A DNA stretch of 49,932 nucleotides from an uncultured Geobacter sp. (GCA_903902855.1 CAIUWK010000025.1:1-49932), one strand, 5' to 3'. Counted from the first letter of the stretch, positions 8,305 through 17,273 are shown. Program-made: numbers and translations. The notes: generated by a model not told the origin, from the letters alone.

Positions 8305-9249
8305 ATGATCGACAAGATAAAGATATTCTGCGGTAATTCCAACACGCAGCTGGCGCAGGAAATCTGCGAAAATCTGGGACTTCCCCTGTCGGAATCACTG
8401 GTCCGAACCTTCTCCGACGGAGAGATCAGGGTCGAAATCTGCGAGAATGTCCGTGGTCGTGACGCCTACATCGTCCAGTCCACCTGCGCCCCCACCAATA
8501 ATAACCTGATGGAGATGCTGATCATGATGGATGCCTTGAAACGGGCTTCCGCCGCCAAGATCACCGCAGTCATCCCCTATTACGGCTATGCCCGTCAGGA
8601 CCGGAAAGCGGCGCCGCGTACTCCCATTACCTCCAAGCTGGTGGCCGATCTGATCACCACCGCCGGGGCGGACCGGGTGGTGACCGTGGATCTTCATGCC
8701 GGGCAGATTCAGGGGTTCTTCAACATCCCGGTGGATAACCTCTATGCAGCCCCGGTCATTGTGGAATATATCAAGAAAGAGTTCGAGGGACAAAATATCA
8801 TCATGGTCTCTCCCGATGCCGGGGGGACCGAGCGAGCCAGAGCCTTTGCCAAGCGGATCGGTTGCACGCTGGCGGTCATCGACAAGCGGCGGAGCGCCCC
8901 CAACGTGGCCGAGGTGATGCATGTCATCGGTGATGTGCGGGATAAGGTTGCCATCCTGCTGGACGACATGATCGATACCGCAGGTACCCTTACCCATGGC
9001 GCCAGGGCGCTGAAGCAGCACGGCGCCAGCAAGATTTACGCCTGTGCCACCCACGGTGTTCTCTCCGGCCCGGCCATTGAGCGGATCAATGAATCCGACA
9101 TCACCGAGGTGGTGCTGACCAATACGATCCCTCTGGGGGATAAGGTGGAGAAGAGCTCGAAAATCCGGCTCCTCTCGGTGGCACCGCTCCTGGCCGAGGC
9201 GATCCGACGCATCCATGAAGATGAATCGGTGAGTTCACTCTTTTTTTAA
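8305..9249 (+). CDS. prs: Ribose-phosphate pyrophosphokinase
   Basis: Makes phosphoribosyl pyrophosphate from ribose 5-phosphate and ATP, the precursor of nucleotides, histidine, tryptophan and NAD. 314 aa, the normal length. Recognisable elements are [16 protein letters not shown] and [10 protein letters not shown] at the N-terminus, [10 protein letters not shown] (ATP binding), [13 protein letters not shown] with the metal-binding His, [17 protein letters not shown], and the PRPP-binding loop [13 protein letters not shown]. The start ATG follows AAGGAACC. It heads a tight same-strand set with rplY, pth and ychF, an order conserved in related bacteria. Confidence 0.97.
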   Translation: MIDKIKIFCGNSNTQLAQEICENLGLPLSESLVRTFSDGEIRVEICENVRGRDAYIVQSTCAPTNNNLMEMLIMMDALKRASAAKITAVIPYYGYARQDRKAAPRTPITSKLVADLITTAGADRVVTVDLHAGQIQGFFNIPVDNLYAAPVIVEYIKKEFEGQNIIMVSPDAGGTERARAFAKRIGCTLAVIDKRRSAPNVAEVMHVIGDVRDKVAILLDDMIDTAGTLTHGARALKQHGASKIYACATHGVLSGPAIERINESDITEVVLTNTIPLGDKVEKSSKIRLLSVAPLLAEAIRRIHEDESVSSLFF

Positions 9250-9327
9250 CCGGCCACCGCCGGATACGATGTATCACCATCACCACTATTTCTCGTAAGA
9301 AAGCATCTTCATATCAGGGAGGCAGTC

Positions 9328-9900
9328 ATGTCGCAGCAGGTTCTCAATGTTGAACTCAGGGAAAGCGTAGGTAAAGGGGTATGCCGAAGACTCAGGAGCG
9401 CCGGTAAGATCCCGGGAGTAGTCTACGGCAAGGGGATGGAGTCGGTTTCCGTCACCATGAGCCCCAGGGACCTGAACGTCGCCATCGCCGGCGAAGGGGG
9501 GGTCAACCACCTCATTACCCTCTCGGGGGGAGGCTCTCTCGACGGTATCACGGTCATCGTCTCCGATCTTCAGAAAGATTGTCTCAGGGGGACACCCACC
9601 CATGTGGATCTGCACAAGATCAACATGACGGAAAAGCTCCGGGTCTTCGTACCGATCGCTTTTGTCGGCACCTCCATCGGCGTCAAGAGCGGCGGTCTGC
9701 TTGATCCGCTCATGCACGAACTTGAGGTGGAGTGCCTTCCCGAAAATATCCCCGATCATATCGAGGTTATCGTCAGGAATCTTAATATCGGCGACTCGTT
9801 CCATGTCAGTGACCTGCTCCTTCCCGAAGGGATCAAGGTTCTGGCGGAGCCCAAGGCGTCTCTGGTTACCGTCCTCCCCAAGCCGGGCGGAGCCGAATAG
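9328..9900 (+). CDS. rplY: 50S ribosomal protein L25 / general stress protein Ctc
   Basis: 190 aa, the long Ctc form: an N-terminal L25 domain that binds 5S rRNA (LNVELRESVGKGVCRRLRSAGKIPGVVYG) and a C-terminal TL5-like domain (residues about 95-190) with VDLHKINMTEKLRVFVPIAFVG and MHELEVECLPENIPDHIEV. The ATG has a good site (AGGGAGGCAGTC). It lies 78 nt after prs and 17 nt before pth, so the three are probably cotranscribed. Confidence 0.95.
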   Translation: MSQQVLNVELRESVGKGVCRRLRSAGKIPGVVYGKGMESVSVTMSPRDLNVAIAGEGGVNHLITLSGGGSLDGITVIVSDLQKDCLRGTPTHVDLHKINMTEKLRVFVPIAFVGTSIGVKSGGLLDPLMHELEVECLPENIPDHIEVIVRNLNIGDSFHVSDLLLPEGIKVLAEPKASLVTVLPKPGGAE

Positions 9901-9917
9901 CAGGGTAGGGGCCGCTG

Positions 9918-10502
9918 ATGTCCGTTCATCTCATAGCCGGACTGGGGAATCCCGGTCCGGAGTATCATGAAACCCGCCATAACGCGGGTTTCATGGTTCT
10001 GGACCGGTTGGCGGATCTGGCCGGCATCTCCGTAACCCGGAAGGCGTTTGCCGGACTCTGCGGCGAGGGGCGCTGGCAAGGGTCGCGACTTTTCCTGCTC
10101 AAGCCGCAGACCTATATGAATCTTTCCGGACGGTCGGTGGGAGCGGCGCTTCGTTACCATAAGTTCTCCCCGGCTGAGCTCATTGTCATTCACGACGAGC
10201 TGGATATCCCTTTCGGCCAGGTCAAGATCAAAGAGGGGGGTGGGCATGGCGGTCACAACGGCCTGCGCTCTCTCATGGAGGAGTTGGGGAGCGGCGACTT
10301 CCTGAGGGTCCGGGTGGGGATCGGTCGTCCTGCCAAGGGGGACCCGGTGAAATATGTCCTGGGGAGCTTTACCCGGGACGAAATTCCCCTCCTGCCGCGG
10401 CTCTGCGACGGTGTCTGCGACCTGCTGGGTCTGCTTCTGCGTGAAGGAGTTCCCAAGACCATGTCCCTCTACAACCGCAAGGATCTGACGCTGGGACCGT
10501 AA
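9918..10502 (+). CDS. pth: Peptidyl-tRNA hydrolase
   Basis: Cleaves peptidyl-tRNA released from stalled ribosomes and recycles tRNA. 194 aa, normal length. GLGNPGPEYHETRHNAGFMVLD contains the catalytic His (of TRHNAGF). Substrate contact motifs are KPQTYMNLSG, VIHDELDIPFGQVKIKEGGGHGGHNGLRS with the catalytic-site Asp, and FLRVRVGIGRP. The start ATG lies 17 nt after the rplY stop behind a weak GGGGCCGCTG stretch. Confidence 0.96.
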   Translation: MSVHLIAGLGNPGPEYHETRHNAGFMVLDRLADLAGISVTRKAFAGLCGEGRWQGSRLFLLKPQTYMNLSGRSVGAALRYHKFSPAELIVIHDELDIPFGQVKIKEGGGHGGHNGLRSLMEELGSGDFLRVRVGIGRPAKGDPVKYVLGSFTRDEIPLLPRLCDGVCDLLGLLLREGVPKTMSLYNRKDLTLGP

Positions 10503-10548
10503 CCGTTCATCCCCTTCCCACCTCACCTCTCTCAAAGGATACACTATC

Positions 10549-11643
10549 ATGGGTTTCACCTGCGGTATCGTCGGCCTCCCCAACGTGGGGAAGTCCACCA
10601 TCTTCAATGCCCTTACCTCCGCCGGCGCCGAATCGGCCAATTACCCTTTTTGCACCATAGATCCCAATGTGGGGATCGTCCCGGTTCCCGACCCCCGTAT
10701 GGAGGAGTTGGCCAAGATCGTCAATCCCCAGCGGACTCTTCCCACCACCATCGAGTTTCTCGATATTGCCGGTCTCGTCAAGGGGGCCAGCCGGGGAGAA
10801 GGGCTGGGGAACAAGTTTTTGGGGCACATCCGTTCCGTGGACGCCATTGTCCATGTGGTTCGCTGTTTCGAAGATCCCAATGTGGTCCACGTGGATGGCA
10901 GCGTTAATCCGGTGCGCGACGTGGAGATCATCCAGACCGAGTTGGCCCTGGCCGATCTGGATACGGTGGAGAAAAAACTCCAGCGCGCCGAAAAGCTCTC
11001 CCGAAGCGGTGATAGAAAGGTGAAGGATGAAGCCGACTTCTATGCCCGCGTCAAGGGAGTCCTGGAACTGGGAGAGTCCCCCCGGAATCTGGCGGTCAGC
11101 GACGACGAGCTGCTCTGGCAGCGTGATCTCCACCTTCTCAGCGGCAAGCCGGTGCTCTATGTGGCCAACGTGGCGGAAGACGATCTGGAGGGGAAGCATC
11201 CTTTCGTAGGGGAACTCCGGGAGGTGGTTAACCGTGAACAGGGGGGGCTCGTCACCATCTGCGGCAAGATCGAGGCTGAGATCTCCGAGCTTGAGGGGGA
11301 AGAAAAGCTCCTTTTTCTCCAGGAGATGGGGCTGGCCGAGTCCGGTCTGGATGCGCTGATCCGGGCGGGATACGATCTGCTGGGGCTCATCACCTACTTC
11401 ACCGCCGGGGTCAAAGAGGTTCGTGCCTGGACCATCCCCCGGGGGGCTAAGGCGCCCCAGGCTGCCGGAGTTATTCATAGCGACTTCGAAAAAGGGTTCA
11501 TCCGGGCCGAGGTCATCGCCTACGACAGTTACATCAGTGCCGGTGGGGAGTCGGGAGCCAAGGAGAAGGGGCTCATGCGGTTGGAGGGGAAAGAGTACGT
11601 GGTTCAGGACGGCGATGTGATGCACTTCCGCTTTAATGTCTAA
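10549..11643 (+). CDS. ychF: Redox-regulated ATPase YchF (Obg-like)
   Basis: TRAFAC-class NTPase of the Obg/YchF group that binds ribosomes and prefers ATP. 364 aa as usual. Walker A is GLPNVGKST (residues about 8-16), the G3 motif is DIAGLVKGAS, and the G4 motif is NVAE in place of NKxD, typical of the ATP-preferring YchF branch. The C-terminal TGS domain contains the FTAGVKEVRAWTI and GVIHSDFEKGFIRAEV segments. It ends the prs-rplY-pth-ychF set and is followed by a large inverted repeat that may act as its terminator. Confidence 0.96.
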   Translation: MGFTCGIVGLPNVGKSTIFNALTSAGAESANYPFCTIDPNVGIVPVPDPRMEELAKIVNPQRTLPTTIEFLDIAGLVKGASRGEGLGNKFLGHIRSVDAIVHVVRCFEDPNVVHVDGSVNPVRDVEIIQTELALADLDTVEKKLQRAEKLSRSGDRKVKDEADFYARVKGVLELGESPRNLAVSDDELLWQRDLHLLSGKPVLYVANVAEDDLEGKHPFVGELREVVNREQGGLVTICGKIEAEISELEGEEKLLFLQEMGLAESGLDALIRAGYDLLGLITYFTAGVKEVRAWTIPRGAKAPQAAGVIHSDFEKGFIRAEVIAYDSYISAGGESGAKEKGLMRLEGKEYVVQDGDVMHFRFNV

Positions 11644-11644
11644 T

Positions 11645-11786
11645 GTAACTACTCAGGTATTGAGGCTGAAGGCTGAAGGCTGAAGGTTGAACCCCTCTTG
11701 TATAAGACGCCTTTATTAAACTTGCAGAGGTTCTTCTGATAGCCTTCAGCCTTCAGTCTTCATAGCCTATCAACCTGAGTAGTTAC
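11645..11786. repeat. 142-nt nested inverted repeat with heptamer units
   Basis: The outer arms GTAACTACTCAGGT (11645-11658) and ACCTGAGTAGTTAC (11773-11786) are perfect 14-bp complements. Inside lie CTGAAGG heptamers (about 11667-11690) matched by AGCCTTCAGCCTTCAG (11741-11756). The central part (about 11691-11740) is AT-rich and unpaired. It looks like a palindromic intergenic element, MITE- or REP-like, and lies 2 nt after the ychF stop. Confidence 0.8.
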
Positions 11787-11833
11787 CGTCTGATCCATAT
11801 AGTATGTGGTGAACTGCTTTTTGAGGTTTATGG

Positions 11834-12280
11834 ATGCACGACCTCCTGGTAAGCCACGGGCTCCCCGCACTCTTTTTTCTCAGCTTTCTCGCCTCGACCC
11901 TGGTCCCCCTTGGCTCCGAATGGCTCCTTGTGGTGCTTCTTCTGAACCGTACCGATCCTCTTGCCGCGGTGGCGGTCGCCACCGTCGGTAACTGGCTGGG
12001 CGCCTGCACCACTTGGGCCGTGGGTGTCTGGGGGGGGACGTTCCTGATCAGGCGGTTGCTGCGGGTCTCTCCGGCTGCCGAGGAGCGGGCCGAGTCCTTT
12101 TATCATCGTTACGGCAGCTGGTCGCTTCTCCTCTCCTGGCTCCCCGTCATCGGCGATCCTCTCTGCCTTGTGGGTGGACTCCTCCGCGTCGGCTTCCTCC
12201 GTTTTTCCCTCCTCGTTTTTATCGGCAAGCTGGCCCGCTATGCCGTTGTTGCCTGGGCTGTGCTCCGGGCTTCAGGCTGA
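11834..12280 (+). CDS. YqaA/DedA-family membrane protein
   Basis: 148-aa inner-membrane protein with four or so hydrophobic segments. Family features are SFLASTLVPLGSEWLLVVLLL, the glycine-rich ATVGNWLGACTTWAVGVWGG (YqaA signature region) and YGSWSLLLSWLPVIGDPLCLVGGLLRVGFLRF, the reentrant-type motif of DedA/SNARE-associated proteins. DedA relatives are lipid scramblases or transporters that support membrane homeostasis; the YqaA branch is not well characterised. It stands alone between the repeat element and the Rpn-type gene. There is no strong ribosome binding site before the ATG. Confidence 0.85.
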   Translation: MHDLLVSHGLPALFFLSFLASTLVPLGSEWLLVVLLLNRTDPLAAVAVATVGNWLGACTTWAVGVWGGTFLIRRLLRVSPAAEERAESFYHRYGSWSLLLSWLPVIGDPLCLVGGLLRVGFLRFSLLVFIGKLARYAVVAWAVLRASG

Positions 12281-12399
12281 ATCCATACATGAAAACAGAC
12301 ATTGACCGGAATCGGTATGTGCAGAAAAGTAAAGTTATGATAATGTCCAAATGACAAATGTTCTGGAATAGTCAGGGATGAGTACCGTGAGGTAGAGAA

Positions 12400-13275
12400 A
12401 TGACACACAGACTGGTCAGATTCGATTGGGCTTTGAAAAAACTTCTGCGTAATAAGGCAAACTTCGAAATTCTTGAGGGGTTTTTCTCCGAATTGCTGCG
12501 CCGGGACATCAGGATCGCGCATATCCTGGAGAGCGAAAGCAATAAGCAGGCAGCCGATGACAAATACAATCGAGTGGATCTACTGGCCGAGGCGGACGGC
12601 GGCGAATTGCTGCTGATCGAACTTCAGGTTGAAGGGCAATACGACTACTTTCACCGAATGCTCTACGGGGTCAGTAAGCTGATTACCGACCATATGTCGG
12701 CCGGATTTGAGTATCGCCAGGTCCGGAAGGTAATCTCCATTAACATCGTCTATTTTGATCTGGGGCAGGGCGAAGATTATGTTTACCAAGGGAATACTGA
12801 ATTTAAAGGAATCCACAAGAACGATTTGCTGCATCTGTCCGTAACACAGAAGCGGAACTTGCCGGAGGCGGTGCGAGTAGCTGACATTTATCCTCAGTAT
12901 TACATCTTGAAGGTCAACGAATTTGACGACCACGCCCATGACACCCTGGATGAGTGGGTCTATTTTCTGAAGAACTCGGAGATTCGTCAGGAGTTTAGCG
13001 CCCGTGGTCTTCAGAAGGCGGCAGAGGAACTTGATATCATGAAATTGCCGGAAGAAGAGCGGGATAGCTATGAACGGTACCTTGAGGATCGTCGTTCAGC
13101 TGAGAGTTCGATCAAGAGTTCATGGCTTGAGGGGCATGAGAAGGGAATTGAGAAGGGAATTGAGAAGGGAGTGGCGCAGCGAACTATTGAGGTGGCTCGG
13201 ACGATGAGGGGCAAAGGGTATTCTGTTGATGACATCATGGCAATCACCGGACTGAGTCGGGGCGAAGTTGAATGA
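12400..13275 (+). CDS. Rpn-family PD-(D/E)XK nuclease (PDDEXK transposase-like)
   Basis: 291 aa. The N-terminal domain matches the recombination-promoting nuclease/transposase-derived PD-(D/E)XK family: DWALKKLLRNKANFEILEGFFSELL, then NRVDLLAEADGGELLLIELQVE. The Asp of RVDLL and the ELQ are the expected active-site residues, with Gln replacing Lys as is usual in this family. Rpn proteins are DNA endonucleases, several of them toxic and antiphage. The C-terminal part has a short tandem repeat (EKGIEKGIEKG, from a 12-nt DNA repeat at 13138-13170) and ends in a helix-turn-helix-like YSVDDIMAITGLSRGEVE. The start ATG follows GAGGTAGAGAA. An internal start is listed separately. It is a lone accessory gene among housekeeping genes. 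Confidence 0.85.
   Translation: MTHRLVRFDWALKKLLRNKANFEILEGFFSELLRRDIRIAHILESESNKQAADDKYNRVDLLAEADGGELLLIELQVEGQYDYFHRMLYGVSKLITDHMSAGFEYRQVRKVISINIVYFDLGQGEDYVYQGNTEFKGIHKNDLLHLSVTQKRNLPEAVRVADIYPQYYILKVNEFDDHAHDTLDEWVYFLKNSEIRQEFSARGLQKAAEELDIMKLPEEERDSYERYLEDRRSAESSIKSSWLEGHEKGIEKGIEKGVAQRTIEVARTMRGKGYSVDDIMAITGLSRGEVE
13039..13275 (+). CDS. Possible internal small Rpn product (gene within a gene)
   Basis: The in-frame ATG at 13039 (Met 214 of the Rpn-type protein) is preceded by AGAGGA (13023-13028) 10 nt away, which is a reasonable ribosome binding site. It would give 78 aa (MKLPEEERDSYERYLEDRRS onward) covering only the C-terminal domain. In E. coli rpn genes, such an internally translated C-terminal protein pairs with and inhibits the toxic full-length nuclease. 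The site is seen in the sequence; its use here is inference. Confidence 0.4.
   Translation: MKLPEEERDSYERYLEDRRSAESSIKSSWLEGHEKGIEKGIEKGVAQRTIEVARTMRGKGYSVDDIMAITGLSRGEVE
13138..13170 (+). repeat. 12-nt in-frame tandem repeat in the rpn-like gene
   Basis: GAGAAGGGAATT occurs twice (13138-13149, 13150-13161), followed by a third partial copy GAGAAGGGA. Each unit encodes EKGI, so copy number can change without shifting frame. It would lie in both the long and the internal short product. Confidence 0.85.
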
Positions 13276-13387
13276 AAATTGAGGTTTATTTGTGCTCTAA
13301 AATATTAAGGTTAATTACTAGTGTCATTGAGAGGTCACGGCACGGGTAACTGTGTGTCGCAACGCTATCTGTTCCCTTATCACGCCG

Positions 13388-14245
13388 TTACTGCAACCTC
13401 CGCAGCTCCACCACCGCCTTTTCTCCGCGGACCGTCACCAGCAGATAATGATAAAACCCCCCCTTTTCAGGCAGCTCATAGAGCGGCGCGCCACCACCGC
13501 CGGTGATGTAGTAGCGAATCCCATCCACGACCCGTTCTTCATAAAGATGATCATGTCCGGCAAATATGGCGTTAACCTTGTACCGGACAAACAGTTTGTG
13601 CAGGTTGTCTCGACTTGTCCGGTCAACGAATGACCTCTTCAGGGCCAGATCAGGGTCCTTGGGGGAGAAAAGGGGGCGATGGAGAACCACGAAGATCAAA
13701 GAAGCCTTCCTGTTGCTCTCCAAATCCTGCCCCAGCCAACGGAGCTGCTCCCCCGCAATCCGCCCCTCGGTTCCCGCCTCGTCGGTGTCGAGACAGATGA
13801 AATGGGCGTTGCCGTAATCGAAGGAGCCGTAGAGGTTTCCCACCGTCTCCCGCAGGTACCGTTCCCGCTCGGCACTTCCGGTCACCTCATGATTGCCGAT
13901 GATGTTGAAGAGCGGTACTCCCCAGTCGCGCACCTGTGCCAGAAACTGTGCCACCTCTCCCTGGTAGTGCGCCATGGTGCCGCCGTAGCCGAACCAGGCG
14001 TCTCCGACACTCAGGGCAAAGGCCGGTTGCACCCTCTGCATGGCGTCCAGCGCCTGCCGGAACTGGGGAGGGTAGGGGGCATCGGACGTTGCCGGACGGA
14101 AATCACCGAAAACCGTGAAGCGGAAGGTCTCCGTAACTGCCGGCTGGAGCTTTGCCCTGTTGACGCGGGGGAACGGCCGGTCGGTGATGGCGAAAACCTG
14201 GGTAACAGCGCAGAGTATGACCCCGATAATCAGCAGTTGTTTCAT
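13388..14245 (-). CDS. Secreted calcineurin-like metallophosphoesterase
   Basis: 285 aa with a signal peptide (MKQLLIIGVILCAVTQVFA). All five metallophosphoesterase motifs are present: FGDFRP (GDxR/H position), VGDAWF (GD), GNHEVTG (GNHE), VVLHRPLF (H) and FAGHDHLYE (GHDH). These bind two metal ions and hydrolyse phosphomono- or diesters. The substrate cannot be inferred; relatives include purple acid phosphatase-like and 3',5'-cyclic nucleotide phosphodiesterase-like enzymes. It lies 13 nt downstream of the HExxH gene and is the last gene of the nadD-gpmI group, convergent with the Rpn-type gene. No clear terminator lies between the convergent genes. Confidence 0.88.
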   Translation of the reverse strand: MKQLLIIGVILCAVTQVFAITDRPFPRVNRAKLQPAVTETFRFTVFGDFRPATSDAPYPPQFRQALDAMQRVQPAFALSVGDAWFGYGGTMAHYQGEVAQFLAQVRDWGVPLFNIIGNHEVTGSAERERYLRETVGNLYGSFDYGNAHFICLDTDEAGTEGRIAGEQLRWLGQDLESNRKASLIFVVLHRPLFSPKDPDLALKRSFVDRTSRDNLHKLFVRYKVNAIFAGHDHLYEERVVDGIRYYITGGGGAPLYELPEKGGFYHYLLVTVRGEKAVVELRRLQ

Positions 14246-14258
14246 AGTCGTCTCCCTG

Positions 14259-14804
14259 TCAAAAATTCTTCCACATCAGCCATCCCCCAACTCCTAGGAG
14301 AGCATACAGAGCTACCCCGAGAGGACGGGAAAGCGCCACCAGAACATCTTGGGATGACGGGAGTGAACTGCCGCAGCAGAGTACCACTGCGGCGTACATG
14401 AGAAGTGTATGGAGGAGGTCGGGAGGGAACCAGGCAAACCAGTTCTGATAGAGGAACCAGGCGAAGGGGAGGAGCAGGAGTGGGGCCATGGCGGAGGGGA
14501 GGGCGGCAACTACTGACGGGTTACCGATCGTCACCGAGCCAAGCACCCATACCCGCCGTCGCGACCTGTCGGTGGTGCCTGCGCAGCAACGGGGGATGAT
14601 GGAAAATCCTGTCGGCCGCCCCCCGGTGACGAAGGCCACCAGAAGATGAGCGACTTCGTGAAGCAGTGTGCCGGGGAGTCGGATCAGAATCTGCAGGAAA
14701 GCTCCGGTCCGCTCGGCCCGACCCTGCAGTACCCCCAGCGCGGCGGCAAGGAGGATGCCGGCGAAATGGAAGAGTGCGGGGTCGGCGGCGGTGGATGGTT
14801 CCAT
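14259..14804 (-). CDS. Membrane protein with HExxH motif, M50-like
   Basis: 181 aa with several hydrophobic stretches. LLHEVAHLLVAF carries an HExxH zinc-binding motif inside a membrane segment, followed by TGGRPTGFSIIP, resembling the arrangement of M50 site-2-protease-like proteins. The usual downstream M50 Asp motif (NxxPxxxLDG) is not visible, so it may be a degenerate or different membrane peptidase-like protein. It starts 8 nt after the gpmI stop and is probably cotranscribed with it. No function can be assigned beyond this. Confidence 0.65.
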   Translation of the reverse strand: MEPSTAADPALFHFAGILLAAALGVLQGRAERTGAFLQILIRLPGTLLHEVAHLLVAFVTGGRPTGFSIIPRCCAGTTDRSRRRVWVLGSVTIGNPSVVAALPSAMAPLLLLPFAWFLYQNWFAWFPPDLLHTLLMYAAVVLCCGSSLPSSQDVLVALSRPLGVALYALLGVGGWLMWKNF

Positions 14805-14812
14805 CTACAGTG

Positions 14813-16342
14813 TCAGACGATGAGGCTTGTGCCGGTCATCTCCTTGGGCTGGGGGATGCCGAGAATCCCCAGAATGGTGGGGGCCAGATCGGCCAGAATA
14901 CCCCCCGTCCGGAGCTCTGCATGTTTCCGGGCGTCGTCCACCAGGATAAAGGGGACGGGATTGCAGGTGTGCGCCGTGTGGGGGCCGCCGGTCTCGTCTA
15001 CCATGGTCTCCGCGTTGCCGTGATCAGCGGTGATAAGAACCCGCCCTCCCAGGGCGAGCACCTTGTGGGTGAGTCGTCCCACGCAGTCATCCACAGCCTC
15101 AATGGCCTTGATGGCCGCGGGGAGGATGCCGGTGTGTCCCACCATGTCGGCGTTGGCCAGATTGAGGATGATCACGTCGAAGGCGCCGGAATCCAGCCGG
15201 GTGAGGAGTTCGTCGGTGACCAGGAAGGCGCTCATCTCCGGTTTTTCATCGTAGGTGGCGACCTCCTTGGGTGAGGCGATGAGCGCCCGCTCTTCACCAG
15301 TGAAGGGTATTTCACTCCCGCCATTGAAGAAGAAGGTGACGTGGGCGTATTTCTCGGTCTCGGCAATCCGGAGTTGGGTCAATCCTGCCTTGCTGATGAT
15401 CTCACCGAAGATGTTGGTCAGCTCTTCGGGGGCGAAGGCGATGGGGAGTCCGAAGGTTGCGTCGTACTCGGTCATGCAGACATATTCGGCCAGTCGGGGG
15501 CGGATACCCCGCTGAAAGCCGTCGAAGTCATCCAGGGCCAGGGCCCGGGTGATCTCGCGGGCACGATCGGAACGGAAGTTGAAGAAGATGAAGCCGTCAC
15601 CGTCCAGTACTTTACCGTCCACGCCGTTGATGACCGTCGGGATGACAAATTCGTCGTTGACATCCTCTCGATAGCTCCACCGGATGGCCTCAGCGGAGCT
15701 GTCCGCCCGGTTCCCTTCCCCGGAGATGATGGCGCGGTATGCCTTTTCCACCCGCTCCCAGCGGTTGTCCCGGTCCATGGCGTAGTAGCGCCCCATGACC
15801 GTGGCCACCTTGCCGAAGCCGATCTTTTTCAGTTCCGCCTCAAGCTGCTCCAGGTAGCCGGCACCGCTCTTGGGAGGGGTGTCGCGGCCATCCAGGAGGG
15901 TGTGGATGAAGAGTTCCGTGACCCCCGCTTTTTTGGCCATCTCCACCAGGGCGTAGAGGTGGGTGATATGGGAATGGACCCCGCCGTCGGAGAGGAGTCC
16001 CGAGAGGTGGAGCCGACCGCCGGTTGCCTTCACCTTTGTCATGCACTCCAGGAGAAGAGGGTTGGTGAAGAAATCGCCGTCCACGATCGCCTTGCTGATC
16101 CGGGTCAGATCCTGGTACACGGTCCGCCCCGCACCGATGTTAAGGTGACCCACTTCGGAGTTCCCCATCTGCCCTTCCGGGAGTCCCACCGCCATGCCGG
16201 AGGTGCCGATGGCGGTGCAGGGGTAGTCGCGGCAGAGTCGGGTCATGTTGGGGGTATTTGCCAGAGCCACGGCGTTGTTCTCGGGGTTCGGATTGTTCCC
16301 CCATCCGTCCAGGATCATCAGCATCAGCGGTTGTTTCGGCAT
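14813..16342 (-). CDS. gpmI: 2,3-bisphosphoglycerate-independent phosphoglycerate mutase
   Basis: Interconverts 3- and 2-phosphoglycerate in glycolysis and gluconeogenesis using two Mn ions and a phosphoserine intermediate. The start is the ATG at 16342 ([15 protein letters not shown]), 6 nt after GGAG; a TTG four codons upstream overlaps that binding site. About 509 aa, family normal. Motifs are LDGWG (metal), [14 protein letters not shown] with the catalytic Ser, [35 protein letters not shown] and [11 protein letters not shown]. It follows rlmH across a 7-mer inverted repeat, in the nadD-rsfS-rlmH-gpmI order known from related bacteria. Confidence 0.96.
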   Translation of the reverse strand: MPKQPLMLMILDGWGNNPNPENNAVALANTPNMTRLCRDYPCTAIGTSGMAVGLPEGQMGNSEVGHLNIGAGRTVYQDLTRISKAIVDGDFFTNPLLLECMTKVKATGGRLHLSGLLSDGGVHSHITHLYALVEMAKKAGVTELFIHTLLDGRDTPPKSGAGYLEQLEAELKKIGFGKVATVMGRYYAMDRDNRWERVEKAYRAIISGEGNRADSSAEAIRWSYREDVNDEFVIPTVINGVDGKVLDGDGFIFFNFRSDRAREITRALALDDFDGFQRGIRPRLAEYVCMTEYDATFGLPIAFAPEELTNIFGEIISKAGLTQLRIAETEKYAHVTFFFNGGSEIPFTGEERALIASPKEVATYDEKPEMSAFLVTDELLTRLDSGAFDVIILNLANADMVGHTGILPAAIKAIEAVDDCVGRLTHKVLALGGRVLITADHGNAETMVDETGGPHTAHTCNPVPFILVDDARKHAELRTGGILADLAPTILGILGIPQPKEMTGTSLIV

Positions 16343-16356
16343 GGTGATCTCCAAAG

Positions 16357-16432
16357 GCGGTGAATGGTGAATGGTGAAACGTGAAAAAAGCCTGTGACCG
16401 TTTCACCATTCACTATTCACTATTCACATTTT
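16357..16432. repeat. Inverted heptamer array (GTGAATR family)
   Basis: GGTGAAT, GGTGAAT, GGTGAAA and CGTGAAA units (about 16360-16386) pair with TTTCACC-ATTCACT-ATTCACT-ATTCAC (about 16402-16429). Both arms have a 7-nt period and together form a long hairpin in the gap between rlmH and gpmI. Confidence 0.85.
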
Positions 16433-16893
16433 TAGTGGTGGTAGTGCTCGTTATTCAGAATGGTGCAGCCTCGATAGATCTGTTCCACAAGGAAGAGCCG
16501 GACCATCTGATGGGTGAAGGTCATCCGGGAGAGAGCGATGGAGTGATGCGCCCGGCTTCGCAGTGATTGGGAGAAGCCGTAGGCTCCGCCTATGGCAAAG
16601 GCCAGTTCCTGTGTTCCGCTGTCCCGGTACCTCCCCATGAAGTCGGCAAACTGGGGGGAGGTCAGTTCCTCTCCCCGTTCATCCAGCAGAATCAGGCGAC
16701 TCCCCCGGGAGAGCGCTTTTTCGAGACGTTCGCACTCCTTCTGCCGCATCGCCTCGGCTTCGGCCCCTTTTTCCTCCCGAACCTCGCTGATCTCCAGGGG
16801 GAAGTAGCGACCGATTCTTCGGCGATACTCTTCGATGCCGTTTTTCAGCCATTCCTCCTGGCTCTTGCCGACCCAGAGGAGGCGAATTTTCAT
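16432..16893 (-). CDS. rlmH: 23S rRNA (pseudouridine(1915)-N3)-methyltransferase
   Basis: SPOUT-class methyltransferase that methylates pseudouridine 1915 in helix 69 of 23S rRNA on assembled 70S ribosomes. 153 aa, as in the family. KIRLLWVGKSQEEWLKNGIEEYRRRI is the typical N-terminus. The SAM knot contains LILLDERGEELTSPQFA, ELAFAIGGAYGFSQSLR and SRMTFTHQMVRLFLVEQIYRG near the end. Its start overlaps the rsfS stop by 4 nt, so the two are translationally coupled. Confidence 0.96.
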   Translation of the reverse strand: MKIRLLWVGKSQEEWLKNGIEEYRRRIGRYFPLEISEVREEKGAEAEAMRQKECERLEKALSRGSRLILLDERGEELTSPQFADFMGRYRDSGTQELAFAIGGAYGFSQSLRSRAHHSIALSRMTFTHQMVRLFLVEQIYRGCTILNNEHYHH

Positions 16894-17273
16894 CGATGGG
16901 GAGTGGGGAGTGCAGGGGGTTCCGGAATATCCACGAGCGGAGCTTCACCCCAGAGTTCGTCCAGATCGTAATAGTGGCGGAGTTCATCCACGAAGACATG
17001 CACCAGCACGTCACCATAGTCGATGACGACCCATTTTCCTTCCCGCGCTCCTTCGATATCCAGCGCCTTACCGAATTTTTTGAGTCCCTTCTTGACGGAG
17101 TCGGCGATGGCCTGGACCTGTTTATCGGACATGCCGGTGGCCAGCACCAGATAATCTGCGATGGACGAGATCTTGGCTATTTCCAGGATCTTGACATCTA
17201 CACCCTTCTTGTCGAGGGCACACTCGGCGCATTTCAGCGCCCGTTCAAGGGAGGTCAGGGTTACTTGGGGCAT
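16890..17273 (-). CDS. rsfS: Ribosome silencing factor RsfS (Iojap)
   Basis: Binds ribosomal protein uL14 and blocks subunit joining when nutrients are low. 127 aa. Signature parts are LEIAKISSIADYLVLATGMSDKQVQAIAD and EGAREGKWVVIDYGDVLVHVF. The last residues (about PPALPTPHR) fall in a stretch with two GGGGAGT heptamers (about 16898-16915), so a repeat has entered the coding end. It overlaps the nadD end by 29 nt; the start codon could instead be slightly internal, but the overlap keeps the N-terminal helix. Confidence 0.93.
   Translation of the reverse strand: MPQVTLTSLERALKCAECALDKKGVDVKILEIAKISSIADYLVLATGMSDKQVQAIADSVKKGLKKFGKALDIEGAREGKWVVIDYGDVLVHVFVDELRHYYDLDELWGEAPLVDIPEPPALPTPHR

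Noticed and set aside
15341..16363. 340-aa frame antisense to gpmI
   Set aside because: Shadow of gpmI without motifs.
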